Shown here: one piece after another, positions 9,126 to 18,795 of the stretch | Numbering within the stretch: position 1 is the first letter of the stretch | Layout: the number at the start of each line of letters is the position of its first letter | From: Flavobacteriaceae bacterium CRH | GTDB lineage: Bacteria > Bacteroidota > Bacteroidia > Flavobacteriales > Flavobacteriaceae | NCBI GenBank assembly: GCA_001507425.1 | Contig: LMAJ01000016.1 | Location: forward strand, 124,001-188,000 | DNA length: 64,000 bases | Direction of reading: 5' to 3' | Program-made: the position numbers and the translations under genes | Notes under the pieces: generated by a model | The model's database searches: none | Seen by the model: the letters and a program-made list of their open reading frames with translations, nothing else | Told to the model about the DNA's origin: nothing

Positions 9126-9599
9126 CTATTTCACAATCTCAAAAATCCTGACAAACTTTTGCTCTAATTTTTTTCTTTTTCTTTCCTCTTTCCATCTCGA
9201 ATAAAAAGCCATAAAAAGTAAAAACAAATTAACAATTGTAGACGCACGTCTAAGTCCTTTTGCAAAAATCAGAAAAAATAGATTAATTGCCACAATAAGA
9301 ATTATTGGAGAATAATACACCCAAATTAATTGCGCTTTGCTGTTGGGTTCAACAGTATAATTTATTTTAAGTACATTATTGACATTCTTATAACTACCTT
9401 TTACAATAAAATAGGTTGGCGATGTTGTTGAGTTTATGGTTAAACGAAAACTTTTATCATCAAAAAGTCCATAAAAAGGCTTCATTCCTCCAAATTTAGG
9501 AAATAGCCTGAATAGACTTAAATTTACTTTTAGAGAACCTATTTCTGTATTATTTTGTAATCTTGCGCGGAATTCTGATAAACTGAGTTTTGATTCCAT
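9126..9599 (-). CDS. Hypothetical membrane protein
   Basis: A 157-aa protein of unknown function. The first 85 residues are hydrophilic and beta-rich. Two adjacent hydrophobic segments follow (about 92-111 and 120-135) and then a very basic tail (KEERKRKKLEQK). This suggests a two-helix membrane hairpin with a soluble N-terminal part on the same side. It starts 38 bp after the stop of the gene at 9638-10729, so the two are probably co-transcribed and may act together. Confidence 0.65.
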   Translation of the reverse strand: MESKLSLSEFRARLQNNTEIGSLKVNLSLFRLFPKFGGMKPFYGLFDDKSFRLTINSTTSPTYFIVKGSYKNVNNVLKINYTVEPNSKAQLIWVYYSPIILIVAINLFFLIFAKGLRRASTIVNLFLLFMAFYSRWKEERKRKKLEQKFVRIFEIVK

Positions 9600-9637
9600 T
9601 TTGAATATTAATTCGTTTGCTGCATATTATAAAATTA

Positions 9638-10729
9638 TCATTTTAATCTTCCTAACTCCATTTTTCCATAAATAGCTCCCACGGCTTCAAAAACTTCATT
9701 TTGATTTTCAATTATCGTCCAACCTTTCTTCGAAAGTTCATTTCTTACTTCCTGTTCGGATTTTCCTTTTATAAAATGATAATTACAAAAATCTAAAACT
9801 TCAACTGGAATTTTTTCTAATTGATACGTTGCTATTATTGAAAGTAATCTTAAAAATGCCACATAATAAGTTAATACTAATTGCACAATCCAGCTTATAA
9901 TTAACCCTATCCAGCCTGTATTTAAGGTTTTGATTGTTAAACCTTCTTCCAATCTAATTTTTAAAAATTCAAAAAAACTGATTCTTTCCAGGTCGTTTTC
10001 AAGTAAAATAATTTCAAACTGAAAATATTGATTGGAAAAATAAGTTAGAAAAACCATTCCCATTAATAAATATTCCATCTTTTTGATCTCTGTAAAATTG
10101 GACCATTTTATCAAATATTTTAATGAATAGGCCAACGAAATTCCAACTAAAACTTCAAAAACTCCAATGAAATAAATTCCGTGAATAGAAATTTCTGCAA
10201 TTACCAAACCCAGAAGTAAGGATATAATTAAACCTCCAATTAATACAATTGAAAAGTTCTTTTTTCTTGATGCATTAGGCTCTGGTAATTGATCAGGAAT
10301 TATATAATCGTCCCAATTATTCTTCGCTTCAGTTTCTTTTTCAAGGTCGTTTAATGCCTGTCTGTCAAATTCATTTTGAGTATCTAGAAAAGCATGAATA
10401 AACAATTTTACTCTTTTGGAATTTCTCCCATTGTCCCACATTTCATTTCCTAAAGATTCACTTTTTACTTCGACATTTCCATGATTAAAAGTAATTGTAA
10501 TAGCTTCTGTCCATCTTTCAATTCCTAATGACTTTTCCTTTCTTTTTGCTTCAATCGACTTTTCATCTTTATAGACGATATCCCAGCCCAATTTTAAAAT
10601 TGTTTTTTCTACGATAGGAATAAAAACCGTTTTGCTCAATGATGTGTGAAAATCTTCTTTATACTTTGGTGACCAGAAACTATGTTTTCTAACAATAGTT
10701 CTTTCGTAATCTTTTAATCTTTCTTCCAT
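9638..10729 (-). CDS. Hypothetical membrane protein
   Basis: A 363-aa protein I do not recognise. The N-terminal half (1-155) is soluble with alternating charge. Four or five membrane segments follow (about 160-178, 182-208, 222-240 and 268-300). The C-terminus (about 308-363) is again soluble, with an EQEVRNELSKKGW segment that looks like a small helical domain. Upstream partner in a two-gene unit with 9126-9599. The order soluble-membrane-soluble is unlike a transporter. No signal peptide. Confidence 0.65.
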   Translation of the reverse strand: MEERLKDYERTIVRKHSFWSPKYKEDFHTSLSKTVFIPIVEKTILKLGWDIVYKDEKSIEAKRKEKSLGIERWTEAITITFNHGNVEVKSESLGNEMWDNGRNSKRVKLFIHAFLDTQNEFDRQALNDLEKETEAKNNWDDYIIPDQLPEPNASRKKNFSIVLIGGLIISLLLGLVIAEISIHGIYFIGVFEVLVGISLAYSLKYLIKWSNFTEIKKMEYLLMGMVFLTYFSNQYFQFEIILLENDLERISFFEFLKIRLEEGLTIKTLNTGWIGLIISWIVQLVLTYYVAFLRLLSIIATYQLEKIPVEVLDFCNYHFIKGKSEQEVRNELSKKGWTIIENQNEVFEAVGAIYGKMELGRLK

Positions 10730-10812
10730 TATTTTTTATTAATCGTAAGTTTTTTCTGCAAATATGTAATATTCCGCGAAATATTATAACCTGATACAAT
10801 TTATTTTACTTT

Positions 10813-11304
10813 TTACTGACCGAGCAAACTCTTAACCATTTCATTCAGAGCATTTCCGTGGATATTTTTGGCTACGATAATTCCGTTTTTATCAATTAGA
10901 AAGTTTAATGGTACCGATTGAAGCATATAATCTCCCACAACCGGAGATTTCCAGTATTTAAGATCACTTACCTGCGTCCACTGTAATTTTTGTTTGGCAA
11001 TTGCAGCCAGCCATAACGGTTTTTTAGTATCCATAGAAACGCTGTAAATAGAAAATTTCCCCTGATAAGCGTTGTATAATTTTATCAATTCAGGGTGTTC
11101 TTTCGTACAAGGTCCGCACCAGGATGCCCAAAAATCTACCAACACCAAATCTCCTCTTAAAGAAGAAAGTACAACGTTATTTCCTGTTGGATCCGGAAGA
11201 TCAATTTCGGGAGCAATCTCACCTATATCAGTTCCAATAATCTGAGCTTTTGAACTTGTTATTACACAACATAAGAAGGCTAAAATAAGTAAAGTTTTTT
11301 TCAT
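10813..11304 (-). CDS. TlpA-like thioredoxin-fold protein, exported
   Basis: A 163-aa protein with a signal peptide (about residues 1-20, SSKAQ). The thioredoxin-fold redox motif is intact: WCGPC with Cys63 and Cys66, preceded by VLVDFWAS. The cis-proline strand is SVPLNFLIDKNG. It is a periplasmic TlpA/ResA-type disulfide reductase, used in this group for protein thiol maintenance or cytochrome c maturation; the partner is unknown. It starts 32 bp downstream of the S24-like repressor gene on the same strand, so both may share a transcript. Confidence 0.9.
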   Translation of the reverse strand: MKKTLLILAFLCCVITSSKAQIIGTDIGEIAPEIDLPDPTGNNVVLSSLRGDLVLVDFWASWCGPCTKEHPELIKLYNAYQGKFSIYSVSMDTKKPLWLAAIAKQKLQWTQVSDLKYWKSPVVGDYMLQSVPLNFLIDKNGIIVAKNIHGNALNEMVKSLLGQ

Positions 11305-11336
11305 AATTGATTAAGTATTATATAACTTGATAAAGT

Positions 11337-12119
11337 TTATTTAATTTTATTTTCTAAAAATATAAGTTTTGACTCCAAGTCATTAACTCTTTGCTGTAGA
11401 TTAATTGGGTTCGAAAGTTCAAAAGATAAATGCATTTTAAAAGCCCATATTTCGAGAATGTCTTTGGGATCAATCTCAAAACTAGGATAATCTGTTCTAT
11501 TATCGCTTTTACAATAAAGATTACCAAATTCCTGTATGCGATTTAAAACTCTTTTTACTAATATACCATGCGCTAATGAAACTATAATATAAATTTTATC
11601 ATCTGTAATGTCTGTACTCCAGTTTTCTACCCATTCACCTACAATGTATGAACTATCATGCAATGTTGGATACATATCATGTCCGGAAACCTGAAACATT
11701 CTATAAATACCTGAATTTAATCTTGGTATATTGTAGAATTTTAATTTTTTAATAAACTCTATATTATTATAGTTTTTGAGATAGCGGGCATGGTCATTTT
11801 TTGCTACGAGTGCTATATTTTCCCGACTCTCATTATTTACAATAGTTGGTAATTTATTTTGATTTAATGAATAGGCATGACATCGAATGTTATCTATTTC
11901 AATAGTTCGATTTTTAGTACCTTTATTAACCAAAAACCACTCGAAATTTATTTCGAGCGTTTCGCATAATTTTATTATAAAATCAATTTTAGGCAATGTG
12001 CCGTTGCGATAATTCCTGATATTTGCTTCGCTTGTATTCATGGCTTTAGCAAACTTCGAATTATTATCTGAAAAATATTCAATAGCAATCTCATTGATTT
12101 TTAATGCAGTATAATTCAT
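11337..12119 (-). CDS. XRE/S24-like (CI-type) repressor with missing nucleophile
   Basis: A 260-aa protein with an N-terminal HTH (about residues 5-65) typical of phage CI or XRE repressors. A C-terminal S24/LexA-like domain follows (about 135-230). The domain is recognisable from GIYRMFQVSGHDMYPTL and LVKRVLNRIQEFGNLYCKSD. In active S24 proteins the motif is SGxSM, with the serine as nucleophile; here the base sequence gives Asp148 (SGHDM), while the general-base Lys189 is kept. A short coiled coil ends the protein (about 240-260). It should bind DNA and dimerise but is unlikely to self-cleave. It is transcribed away from the fibre-like island, with two inverted repeats in the gap. Confidence 0.85.
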   Translation of the reverse strand: MNYTALKINEIAIEYFSDNNSKFAKAMNTSEANIRNYRNGTLPKIDFIIKLCETLEINFEWFLVNKGTKNRTIEIDNIRCHAYSLNQNKLPTIVNNESRENIALVAKNDHARYLKNYNNIEFIKKLKFYNIPRLNSGIYRMFQVSGHDMYPTLHDSSYIVGEWVENWSTDITDDKIYIIVSLAHGILVKRVLNRIQEFGNLYCKSDNRTDYPSFEIDPKDILEIWAFKMHLSFELSNPINLQQRVNDLESKLIFLENKIK

Positions 12120-12176
12120 ACTTAAAAAAGGCCTAATTATTTAGAAAAAAAATCGGAATTTGTTTTTTTTAATACG

Positions 12177-12194
12177 AAATATCTTTCGATATTT
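12177..12194. promoter_or_regulatory. Candidate operator, inverted repeat 1
   Basis: AAATATC and GATATTT (perfect 7-bp arms) flank a 4-bp spacer, TTTC. It lies 57 bp upstream of the S24-like repressor start and in the gap to the fibre-like island, a position expected for an autoregulatory site. Function is inferred. Confidence 0.4.
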
Positions 12195-12231
12195 GTCTTT
12201 ACAAATTGAAAAAAAATCTGTAAAGATCAAA
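12192..12231. promoter_or_regulatory. Candidate operator, inverted repeat 2
   Basis: TTTGTCTTTACA (12192-12203) pairs with TGTAAAGATCAAA (12219-12231) apart from one extra base. The core arms TCTTTACA and TGTAAAGA are perfect, with a 15-bp spacer. The two half-sites would lie about two helical turns apart, as is common for dimeric repressors. The site is shared by the divergent repressor gene and the island. Confidence 0.4.
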
Positions 12232-12368
12232 GATAAGAAAAAAATATTCCTATTATTGAATCTTAAAAATTTAAGAATTTTATAACATTGGATAATCTGC
12301 CAGATACAAGGAAAACCTGTACTTAATTATTAATTTCATTTATTAATTCTCAAACAGAATCGAGTAAA

Positions 12369-15300
12369 TTGACACTTTCATTAATAGGGATGTCAAGTAA
12401 TGATACTGATTTGAGAAGTGATCATATTATTCAGAAAAAACTTCCGGAGTATAAACAAGACTTTTTAAACTGGATAAATGAATTTGGTTCAAGACAAGTC
12501 GATGCCCAATCTGATTATTGGGCATCGGGTCTGGAGGCTGTAAATAAGTTTACTGTAACCCCAGACATTGTCGTCATTGTTACAGATGGTATGCAGGTAA
12601 ATAATACAAGCATCCTTAAGGATTTATACAGCAATCTAAATCAAAAATCTCATGTTTTTGTTTATGGAGTTACAGGAAATGATCTTGCTGCTACACTTCA
12701 AAATGAACTTGTTAAGCCACTTAATTTTTATTTAGGAAAATCACCAGTCTTAAGGACTGGCAATGTCTCGATGTTAAGTTCAGATTATGTTAGATATCCT
12801 GATTTTGCTAATTTAAATGTTGAGTTAAATAAACTTGGAGTAGATTTAGCTGTTGGTGAAATTGGCTGTATAACCAAAGTAGATATAATTGAAAACAAAT
12901 TGGTTTATCCGGTTTTGAATAAAGGAACTGTGGTTCATAAAGACGCAGGCAGTTTAGTACTTAAAAATAAAAGCCGTAATGATTTAAAACTAATAGCTGG
13001 AACAAAAATCCATACTTCATCCGTCTTAAATGGATTAGTTTTTACAATAAAAAGTACTATAATTATACCTGCAAATGCTCAACAAAATGTTGCAGTTGTA
13101 ATTAATGGAAGACCATTACAGGATGGAAGTTTTTCTGAACTCATTATGCTGGGAAAAGTTGACAACACAAATAGATTCCGTATTAATTTTAATGTTGAAA
13201 AAAAGCCTGTTGTTGAAATCTCTGACAAGACATCGCTGCAATCACCTGATTTTCATCTTTTTGCTGCCGGTTCAAACGGAAATGATAGTACAAAAGGAGT
13301 TCACCTTCGTTGGTTTTTTGCTGGCGAATTAGCAGACAATCATCTTCCAAAAGGGGATTTGTTTACGGGTAAAAATTTTAATTTTAATAAAAAAGACGAT
13401 TTTGTAAAAGTCTATAGAAGTCCTTATACTAAAATTACAACTATATTAAATTTAAATACAGTTCCACAATTAGTAGATAGTAAAAATGCGTTTTGGATTT
13501 ATAAAATGAACGAAGGAAAAAGAGTGTTCCATGTTTACTTTGATAAATCAAAGTATGAAACAATTGCAATAAACCCTTTATCTGATCCGTCTGCTTTTAT
13601 TCAGGAATACGGGAATAATCTAATTGAAATTGAAAATAAGACAGAACTATTTTTTGCAGCAGAACTAGAATTTAATTCAATCAATAAATCCAGTATTGTT
13701 AGACTGGAAACATTGTCTGAAGTCAGAGATAAAAATGTGGCAACAAAAAAAGTTACTACAAGAAAAACCTATAGTTCATCTCAATTAGAACCTGTTAGGG
13801 TATTGGCAGAAAACGGCAGTAGTATTCGATTTAAGGCAAATAATTGCAAGTTAAACAAAATTAATTTTGAATTCTATTCTGATTTCATTCTTCATGCAAA
13901 CGAATCTGAAAGCTGGGATACAAAAGGGAAATATGCTTTAAGTACAGATGATACTAATGTATTTGAACAATTAGAGCCTCAATTAAACTTGGTTCACGGA
14001 AAATGGTTAAAATACAATACTGGTGAATATGTAAATATCGTCAATTACAAACATAAATGGAACCGAACTACGAATGCTGATGATAGAAATATTAAACAAA
14101 TCGTTCAAAATTACCTGAAATTAAGTAATAACGAATCCTTGAAAAATCCAACAGCAACAGAAATTATTCGTCTGGGGAATGCTTTAGAAGGAGAAGATAC
14201 TGATAATACAACAGAGGTATCAAATCTTGATTTATTGAACATTGCGGCAAATGATTATCACGTTGCACGTATGTTAGGACTTGGTTACTTAGATACAGAA
14301 GATACTGTTTTCTCTGGAGACTATGTTTATCTTACTCAATATACCACTTTTGGGGATTTAAAAGACGGTTTAGGAGCAAGAGAGGTACAACATCTATCGA
14401 TGAGTATTCCTACTTCTGTAAAAAATGAACGGCTCCCTCTTCCCGTACAAGTAAGCAAAATCATTCCTGGCTTAAATGCAGATCAAGACGGAAATGAACC
14501 TGCAAAACTTACTGATAAAGGCGGATATAGCTTTGATGGAAAAAAAAGGTACGTAAGTTTATTTATGGAGGATATTATGGATTATGACACTGATACTCCT
14601 TTTTTCAGCTCGGCAACAGAGTATGACGGCAGTGCTTTTAGTTTCCCTATTTATGCAGGGGTCGATTATAAAATCGATGCAGATTTAAATTGGAGAAAAC
14701 CAGAATTATCATCTGATTTAGAGTATTCTAATGTCTATAAAGATTTAACAATTGCCCATAATGAGCCTGTACCTTTAATTATTCCAGAATCACAAAAGTC
14801 ATTTTTAAATGTCTGTCAGGGAGAAGTAGGATTGCACCATTATATATATCAGGGATATGGTATTAATATCTTTTCGAGAATAACACCTGGCAGGCAAATA
14901 AGTATTACCTCAGATATTAATCCTACTAATAGCCTGATACCTCCTACTGCTTTCAATGCACTTTTGATTACATCTGAAAATCCTTTGATGTTTACCACTC
15001 AAAATGAACAGGATCGATTAAATTTAATCACTGCAAAAGATAAAACGTTTATAAGATTGCTTTTTGATTACTATACCGTTCAGGAGTTATTAAATTATAC
15101 TATTCCTGGCGAAATGAAGCTTGAAGATGCACTAAAAACAGATACTATTTATCCGGATAGTGAAGAATTATTTGCTGACTATTTTGATCTCTTTTATAGA
15201 GAAAACTTACCTATGGTAGAGAGTGCCAAAATTGTTACTATAAAAAACAATTCCGGTACTATCTTTTCGACTGTTACAATCGATGCATATACCATGCTTA

Positions 15301-17900
15301 GTAGTGGTGAAAAAATTAATTTAGGTATTACTACAACTAATAAAGATCGCTTTGTTGGAGGAATTTTAACTATTGAAGACCAAAACTTCGTTGTTAATAA
15401 AGTTAATATTGTGGGTCCTACTGTAGAAGTCGAGGTAATGAACAAAGAAGTTGCCAGCAATATTACTTCTGATGGAAATGCAACTATTAATTCTGAACAA
15501 ATCAAGCCTATTGCAATTCCGGGTAACAGGCTATGTACTCTGGTAGAGAACATGCTAACACCTTCTAACTGGAATAAGGAAGGTCCTATTAATTTTAAAA
15601 TTCAATACCCGACAGAGTTAAAATCAGTCCACAGAGAAATTATTCACCCTACAAACAAAGATGGCAACGGAGATTATCAAATAGAAAAAACCAGAGGAAT
15701 CTGGAAACCATCTCTTATAGAGCGAGTAAAAGAGCTTGCCTATGAAAATGACGCTTATGGCAATGAAGTTCCTTTAGAAGGAGAAAGACATTTAGGACTG
15801 TATAAAATTACTTTTCCAGGATTTAAATTGTCCCAACACCCTCAGTACAAAGGGAAAAATATAGAAAATTCGGTAGAATGGTTTAATGGAATCGTGAGAT
15901 TATTTACGAAAAGTTCAGTAGAGCAAGGAAGTACGATTCCGGTAAAACCAAGGAAAGAATTTAAAGTCGTACGAACCGAAAATATTGGCGGAACAGGCGA
16001 CTTAGTATTATATATTAATGACACCAATTTTAAACTGGCCGTAGATGGCAGTTTTATAATGGATCCTGCTTATGATGAAATTTTAATTGGAAACCAGAAA
16101 GCAAACTATTATCCGAGTTATAAAACATATCTTTTTGCAAATCCAGCTTATGGTTTAACACAGGAAAATATACTTCCGCCAAAAGGAGAAAACACAAAGT
16201 ATTCTATATTCGGAATTCGAAGTCATTCTAACAAATTTAAGTATGATTCAAAAATTAGCGTACCAACGCTTATGTATGGCGTTACTGTCGAAGCACCTGT
16301 TAAACCCGAAGAAGTAAAAGGAGGTTTGTATGCTACCCGCCCAGATTTTTTTAAACGTTCGACCTATACCTTTACAACAAAGTATAGTGTACAAGATGGT
16401 CATAAACCATATGGTATATTGCATTATCGAGCCAATGACGAAACACTATTAAGTGTTTTATACGAGAGAAAAACAATTAAAATAATTCGCGAAAAGCTAA
16501 AAGAACTTGGTGGTAATAATGAAAAATACTTTAGCAACAGGTGGAGCAACTTTTTAGATTTTGATAAACTTCAAAAACAGGAAAATTATAATACATACCC
16601 ACTAGACGATGAAATAGGTTTAAAATATTGCTTTCCTGTTCCTGATAATGAACAATTGATAAGTTCAATTAATGAGTTTATCGATTGGCACAATCGAACA
16701 CAAATCAAAACCGTAAAAAAAATCACTTCATTATCCTTAACAAAGCTTAATCAAATTATTATTGCTAAAAAAGATGGGCTTCAGGAAGATTTATTAGCTA
16801 TTCATTTTATTGAGCAGGCTGTTCATACTGCCTTTGTACCGCTTACAGAAATACCAATAATCTATGACGCAATTAATTCAGATCCCAGTTATGTTCCTAT
16901 TGCTAAAAAACAAACCATTAAAGACAAAAATGGAAATATCTTAAGGTCTGATGATCCTGATTTTGATATAGCACCAATGATGAAAATCATCAATACTACA
17001 GAAAACAGAACTCAATTTACTGATTTTAATCTCGATGGAACTTCTCAAAATATTTATTTCTATGGTGCTCGTGAAATGGACATTAAAATGAATTTTAGTG
17101 AATTTGGACCGTTTTTGGGGCCTATAAAATTAGTGCCTTCAAATGCTCCTGAAATACCACAGATTAAGCGACTAATGCCAGTTTTAGAAAATCCTGTATT
17201 GGGAATAAAGCCAAGCATACAAATAGAACTAAATCCGTACCATCTGGAACACAAAATAAAGAAAATAAATATTTACAGAGCCAGTTCGATGCTAGACGCC
17301 CAATCGATAAGAACGATGACACTAGCCAAAGAAGTTATAATTGGAGGAGAAACCTTATCCGAAGATTTTGAAAACATTTGGTTGGTTTATGATGATTTTG
17401 AAGATTTAGAAAGCATTCCTTTTGGAGAAGGCATTTTCTACAGGATTACCGTTTCACGCGAGATAGAATATACAGATCCGGATTCAACAGAGCAAAATAC
17501 TATTACACACATCGATTATGCACCGTCGCAACCATCAAAAATTACTGCTACAATGATTGCTGATAATGTTTTTCCGCAAGCACCTGTTTTAGAAGCTTCT
17601 GCAATTGCTATAGGAACAAATACATCAGTGTTAAAACCTATCCTTTTTAATTGGGAAAAAACGGTTCATAATGGCAAATACCATCTTTATAAAATGAACA
17701 ACCAAGGAAATTGGGATAAAATTCATGAAACTATATCTAATGATATTGAAGTTTTTATGCCTCTGAAAGAGATCAAATCCTACAACGATGAATTAATCAT
17801 CAGAGCACAGGATAATCAAAGAATTTACCATCATTTTAAATTGGTTGCAGAGAACTCTTCAGGAATGTTTAGTTATGAAGAAAATATCCTGACGCTATAA
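12369..17900 (+). CDS. Giant vWA/fibre-associated protein, probably 5'-truncated
   Basis: A 1,843-aa protein with no signal peptide; the first in-frame start is TTG at 12369, with ATG at 12390 as the alternative. The N-terminus is the second half of a von Willebrand A domain: LTLSLIGMSSN (strand), WASGLEAVN and PDIVVIVTDG with Asp73. The first strand and the DxSxS metal motif are absent. Coding-like sequence continues upstream of any start (residues LLISFINSQTESSK) to an in-frame stop at 12324, so the gene has probably lost its 5' end. The middle carries GVHLRWFFAGEL and HLPKGDL, a pattern I associate with large Bacteroidetes surface proteins. The last 350 residues look fibronectin-III-like. 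It is likely an adhesin or fibre-assembly component, with low certainty. Confidence 0.7.
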   Translation: MTLSLIGMSSNDTDLRSDHIIQKKLPEYKQDFLNWINEFGSRQVDAQSDYWASGLEAVNKFTVTPDIVVIVTDGMQVNNTSILKDLYSNLNQKSHVFVYGVTGNDLAATLQNELVKPLNFYLGKSPVLRTGNVSMLSSDYVRYPDFANLNVELNKLGVDLAVGEIGCITKVDIIENKLVYPVLNKGTVVHKDAGSLVLKNKSRNDLKLIAGTKIHTSSVLNGLVFTIKSTIIIPANAQQNVAVVINGRPLQDGSFSELIMLGKVDNTNRFRINFNVEKKPVVEISDKTSLQSPDFHLFAAGSNGNDSTKGVHLRWFFAGELADNHLPKGDLFTGKNFNFNKKDDFVKVYRSPYTKITTILNLNTVPQLVDSKNAFWIYKMNEGKRVFHVYFDKSKYETIAINPLSDPSAFIQEYGNNLIEIENKTELFFAAELEFNSINKSSIVRLETLSEVRDKNVATKKVTTRKTYSSSQLEPVRVLAENGSSIRFKANNCKLNKINFEFYSDFILHANESESWDTKGKYALSTDDTNVFEQLEPQLNLVHGKWLKYNTGEYVNIVNYKHKWNRTTNADDRNIKQIVQNYLKLSNNESLKNPTATEIIRLGNALEGEDTDNTTEVSNLDLLNIAANDYHVARMLGLGYLDTEDTVFSGDYVYLTQYTTFGDLKDGLGAREVQHLSMSIPTSVKNERLPLPVQVSKIIPGLNADQDGNEPAKLTDKGGYSFDGKKRYVSLFMEDIMDYDTDTPFFSSATEYDGSAFSFPIYAGVDYKIDADLNWRKPELSSDLEYSNVYKDLTIAHNEPVPLIIPESQKSFLNVCQGEVGLHHYIYQGYGINIFSRITPGRQISITSDINPTNSLIPPTAFNALLITSENPLMFTTQNEQDRLNLITAKDKTFIRLLFDYYTVQELLNYTIPGEMKLEDALKTDTIYPDSEELFADYFDLFYRENLPMVESAKIVTIKNNSGTIFSTVTIDAYTMLSSGEKINLGITTTNKDRFVGGILTIEDQNFVVNKVNIVGPTVEVEVMNKEVASNITSDGNATINSEQIKPIAIPGNRLCTLVENMLTPSNWNKEGPINFKIQYPTELKSVHREIIHPTNKDGNGDYQIEKTRGIWKPSLIERVKELAYENDAYGNEVPLEGERHLGLYKITFPGFKLSQHPQYKGKNIENSVEWFNGIVRLFTKSSVEQGSTIPVKPRKEFKVVRTENIGGTGDLVLYINDTNFKLAVDGSFIMDPAYDEILIGNQKANYYPSYKTYLFANPAYGLTQENILPPKGENTKYSIFGIRSHSNKFKYDSKISVPTLMYGVTVEAPVKPEEVKGGLYATRPDFFKRSTYTFTTKYSVQDGHKPYGILHYRANDETLLSVLYERKTIKIIREKLKELGGNNEKYFSNRWSNFLDFDKLQKQENYNTYPLDDEIGLKYCFPVPDNEQLISSINEFIDWHNRTQIKTVKKITSLSLTKLNQIIIAKKDGLQEDLLAIHFIEQAVHTAFVPLTEIPIIYDAINSDPSYVPIAKKQTIKDKNGNILRSDDPDFDIAPMMKIINTTENRTQFTDFNLDGTSQNIYFYGAREMDIKMNFSEFGPFLGPIKLVPSNAPEIPQIKRLMPVLENPVLGIKPSIQIELNPYHLEHKIKKINIYRASSMLDAQSIRTMTLAKEVIIGGETLSEDFENIWLVYDDFEDLESIPFGEGIFYRITVSREIEYTDPDSTEQNTITHIDYAPSQPSKITATMIADNVFPQAPVLEASAIAIGTNTSVLKPILFNWEKTVHNGKYHLYKMNNQGNWDKIHETISNDIEVFMPLKEIKSYNDELIIRAQDNQRIYHHFKLVAENSSGMFSYEENILTL

Positions 17901-17987
17901 AACGGCAATTTATAATAAAATACACCACCGTATAGCTACGGGATAACTAAAAATATTTACAGTAAAAAATAAAATAATTAAAACAAT

Positions 17988-18791
17988 ATGACTACAAGTA
18001 GAAATGAAATTAGTAATAAATTCGAAAATGGTGATATTCCTTCGCAAGACGATTTTGGAAAAATCTTTGATAGTTTCGTACATAAAGATGAAGATAAAGC
18101 CAATATTCAAATGGTAGAAGCGGGAACCAACAACCAAACCTATGTAACACCGGCACTTTTACGCGCCTGCTTACAAAATGTAAACAGCATAACAGGAAAT
18201 TGTTATTTCCCTATTAAAGAATATTTTGATAATTTTAATGGAACAACAATTTTCTTAAAAAAAGCACCAATTAATTTTAGTGTTCACGTATTCAAAAATG
18301 GTCAGTTGCTGCGTGAAGAGGAAGATTATACAACAAATTATGATACAGCCGTTCTTACCTTCCTCGCTCCTGTAACAGGCAGGAACATTGAGATCGATTA
18401 TTGGTATAAAAACTTAGATGCCACATCAAACTCAGGCGAAAAAAACGGACATAGTTCTTATAATGTATATACTGCATTGTTAACACAATCCGGAACAAAT
18501 GCTCCCGTCGCTATAGTTTTAGAAAATACATTGGGTGGCGAAATAGTGTGGTCTTACGATGCGGCCGGTACGTACTCCGGTAAACTAGCAGGCGCATTTA
18601 CCGATTTAAAAACAGCAACCTACATAACACCTGCTAATGTTGGGGCCCTTACATTACATTATGTTAATAGAACATCTGTCGATGCTGTAACTATTAGCAC
18701 TAAAATTTCTACTCTATCTGCCGGGCGTGACAACTTATTGTCAAACACAACTCTGGAAATTAGGGTTTATAATAATGAAACTCCAGCATAA
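17988..18791 (+). CDS. Phage-tail-fibre-like protein
   Basis: A 267-aa protein. The N-terminus holds NKFENGDIPSQDDFGKIFD followed by SFVHKDED, and AGTNNQTYVTPALLRAC, both of which recur in Bacteroidetes phage tail fibres and in similar stand-alone proteins. Residues 75-140 resemble a beta-rich fibre segment (HVFKNGQLLREEEDYTTNYD, as in phage baseplate or fibre repeats). The C-terminus (150-267) is a beta-rich head domain with VLENTLGGEIVWSYDAAGTY. No signal peptide. It starts 87 bp after the giant protein. Most likely a structural fibre or receptor-binding protein, but no phage structural genes surround it. Confidence 0.7.
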   Translation: MTTSRNEISNKFENGDIPSQDDFGKIFDSFVHKDEDKANIQMVEAGTNNQTYVTPALLRACLQNVNSITGNCYFPIKEYFDNFNGTTIFLKKAPINFSVHVFKNGQLLREEEDYTTNYDTAVLTFLAPVTGRNIEIDYWYKNLDATSNSGEKNGHSSYNVYTALLTQSGTNAPVAIVLENTLGGEIVWSYDAAGTYSGKLAGAFTDLKTATYITPANVGALTLHYVNRTSVDAVTISTKISTLSAGRDNLLSNTTLEIRVYNNETPA

Positions 18792-18795
18792 AGGG

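Noticed and set aside
15194..15553. Open frame on the minus strand inside the giant gene
   Set aside because: Shadow of the plus-strand gene; no start signal or family match.
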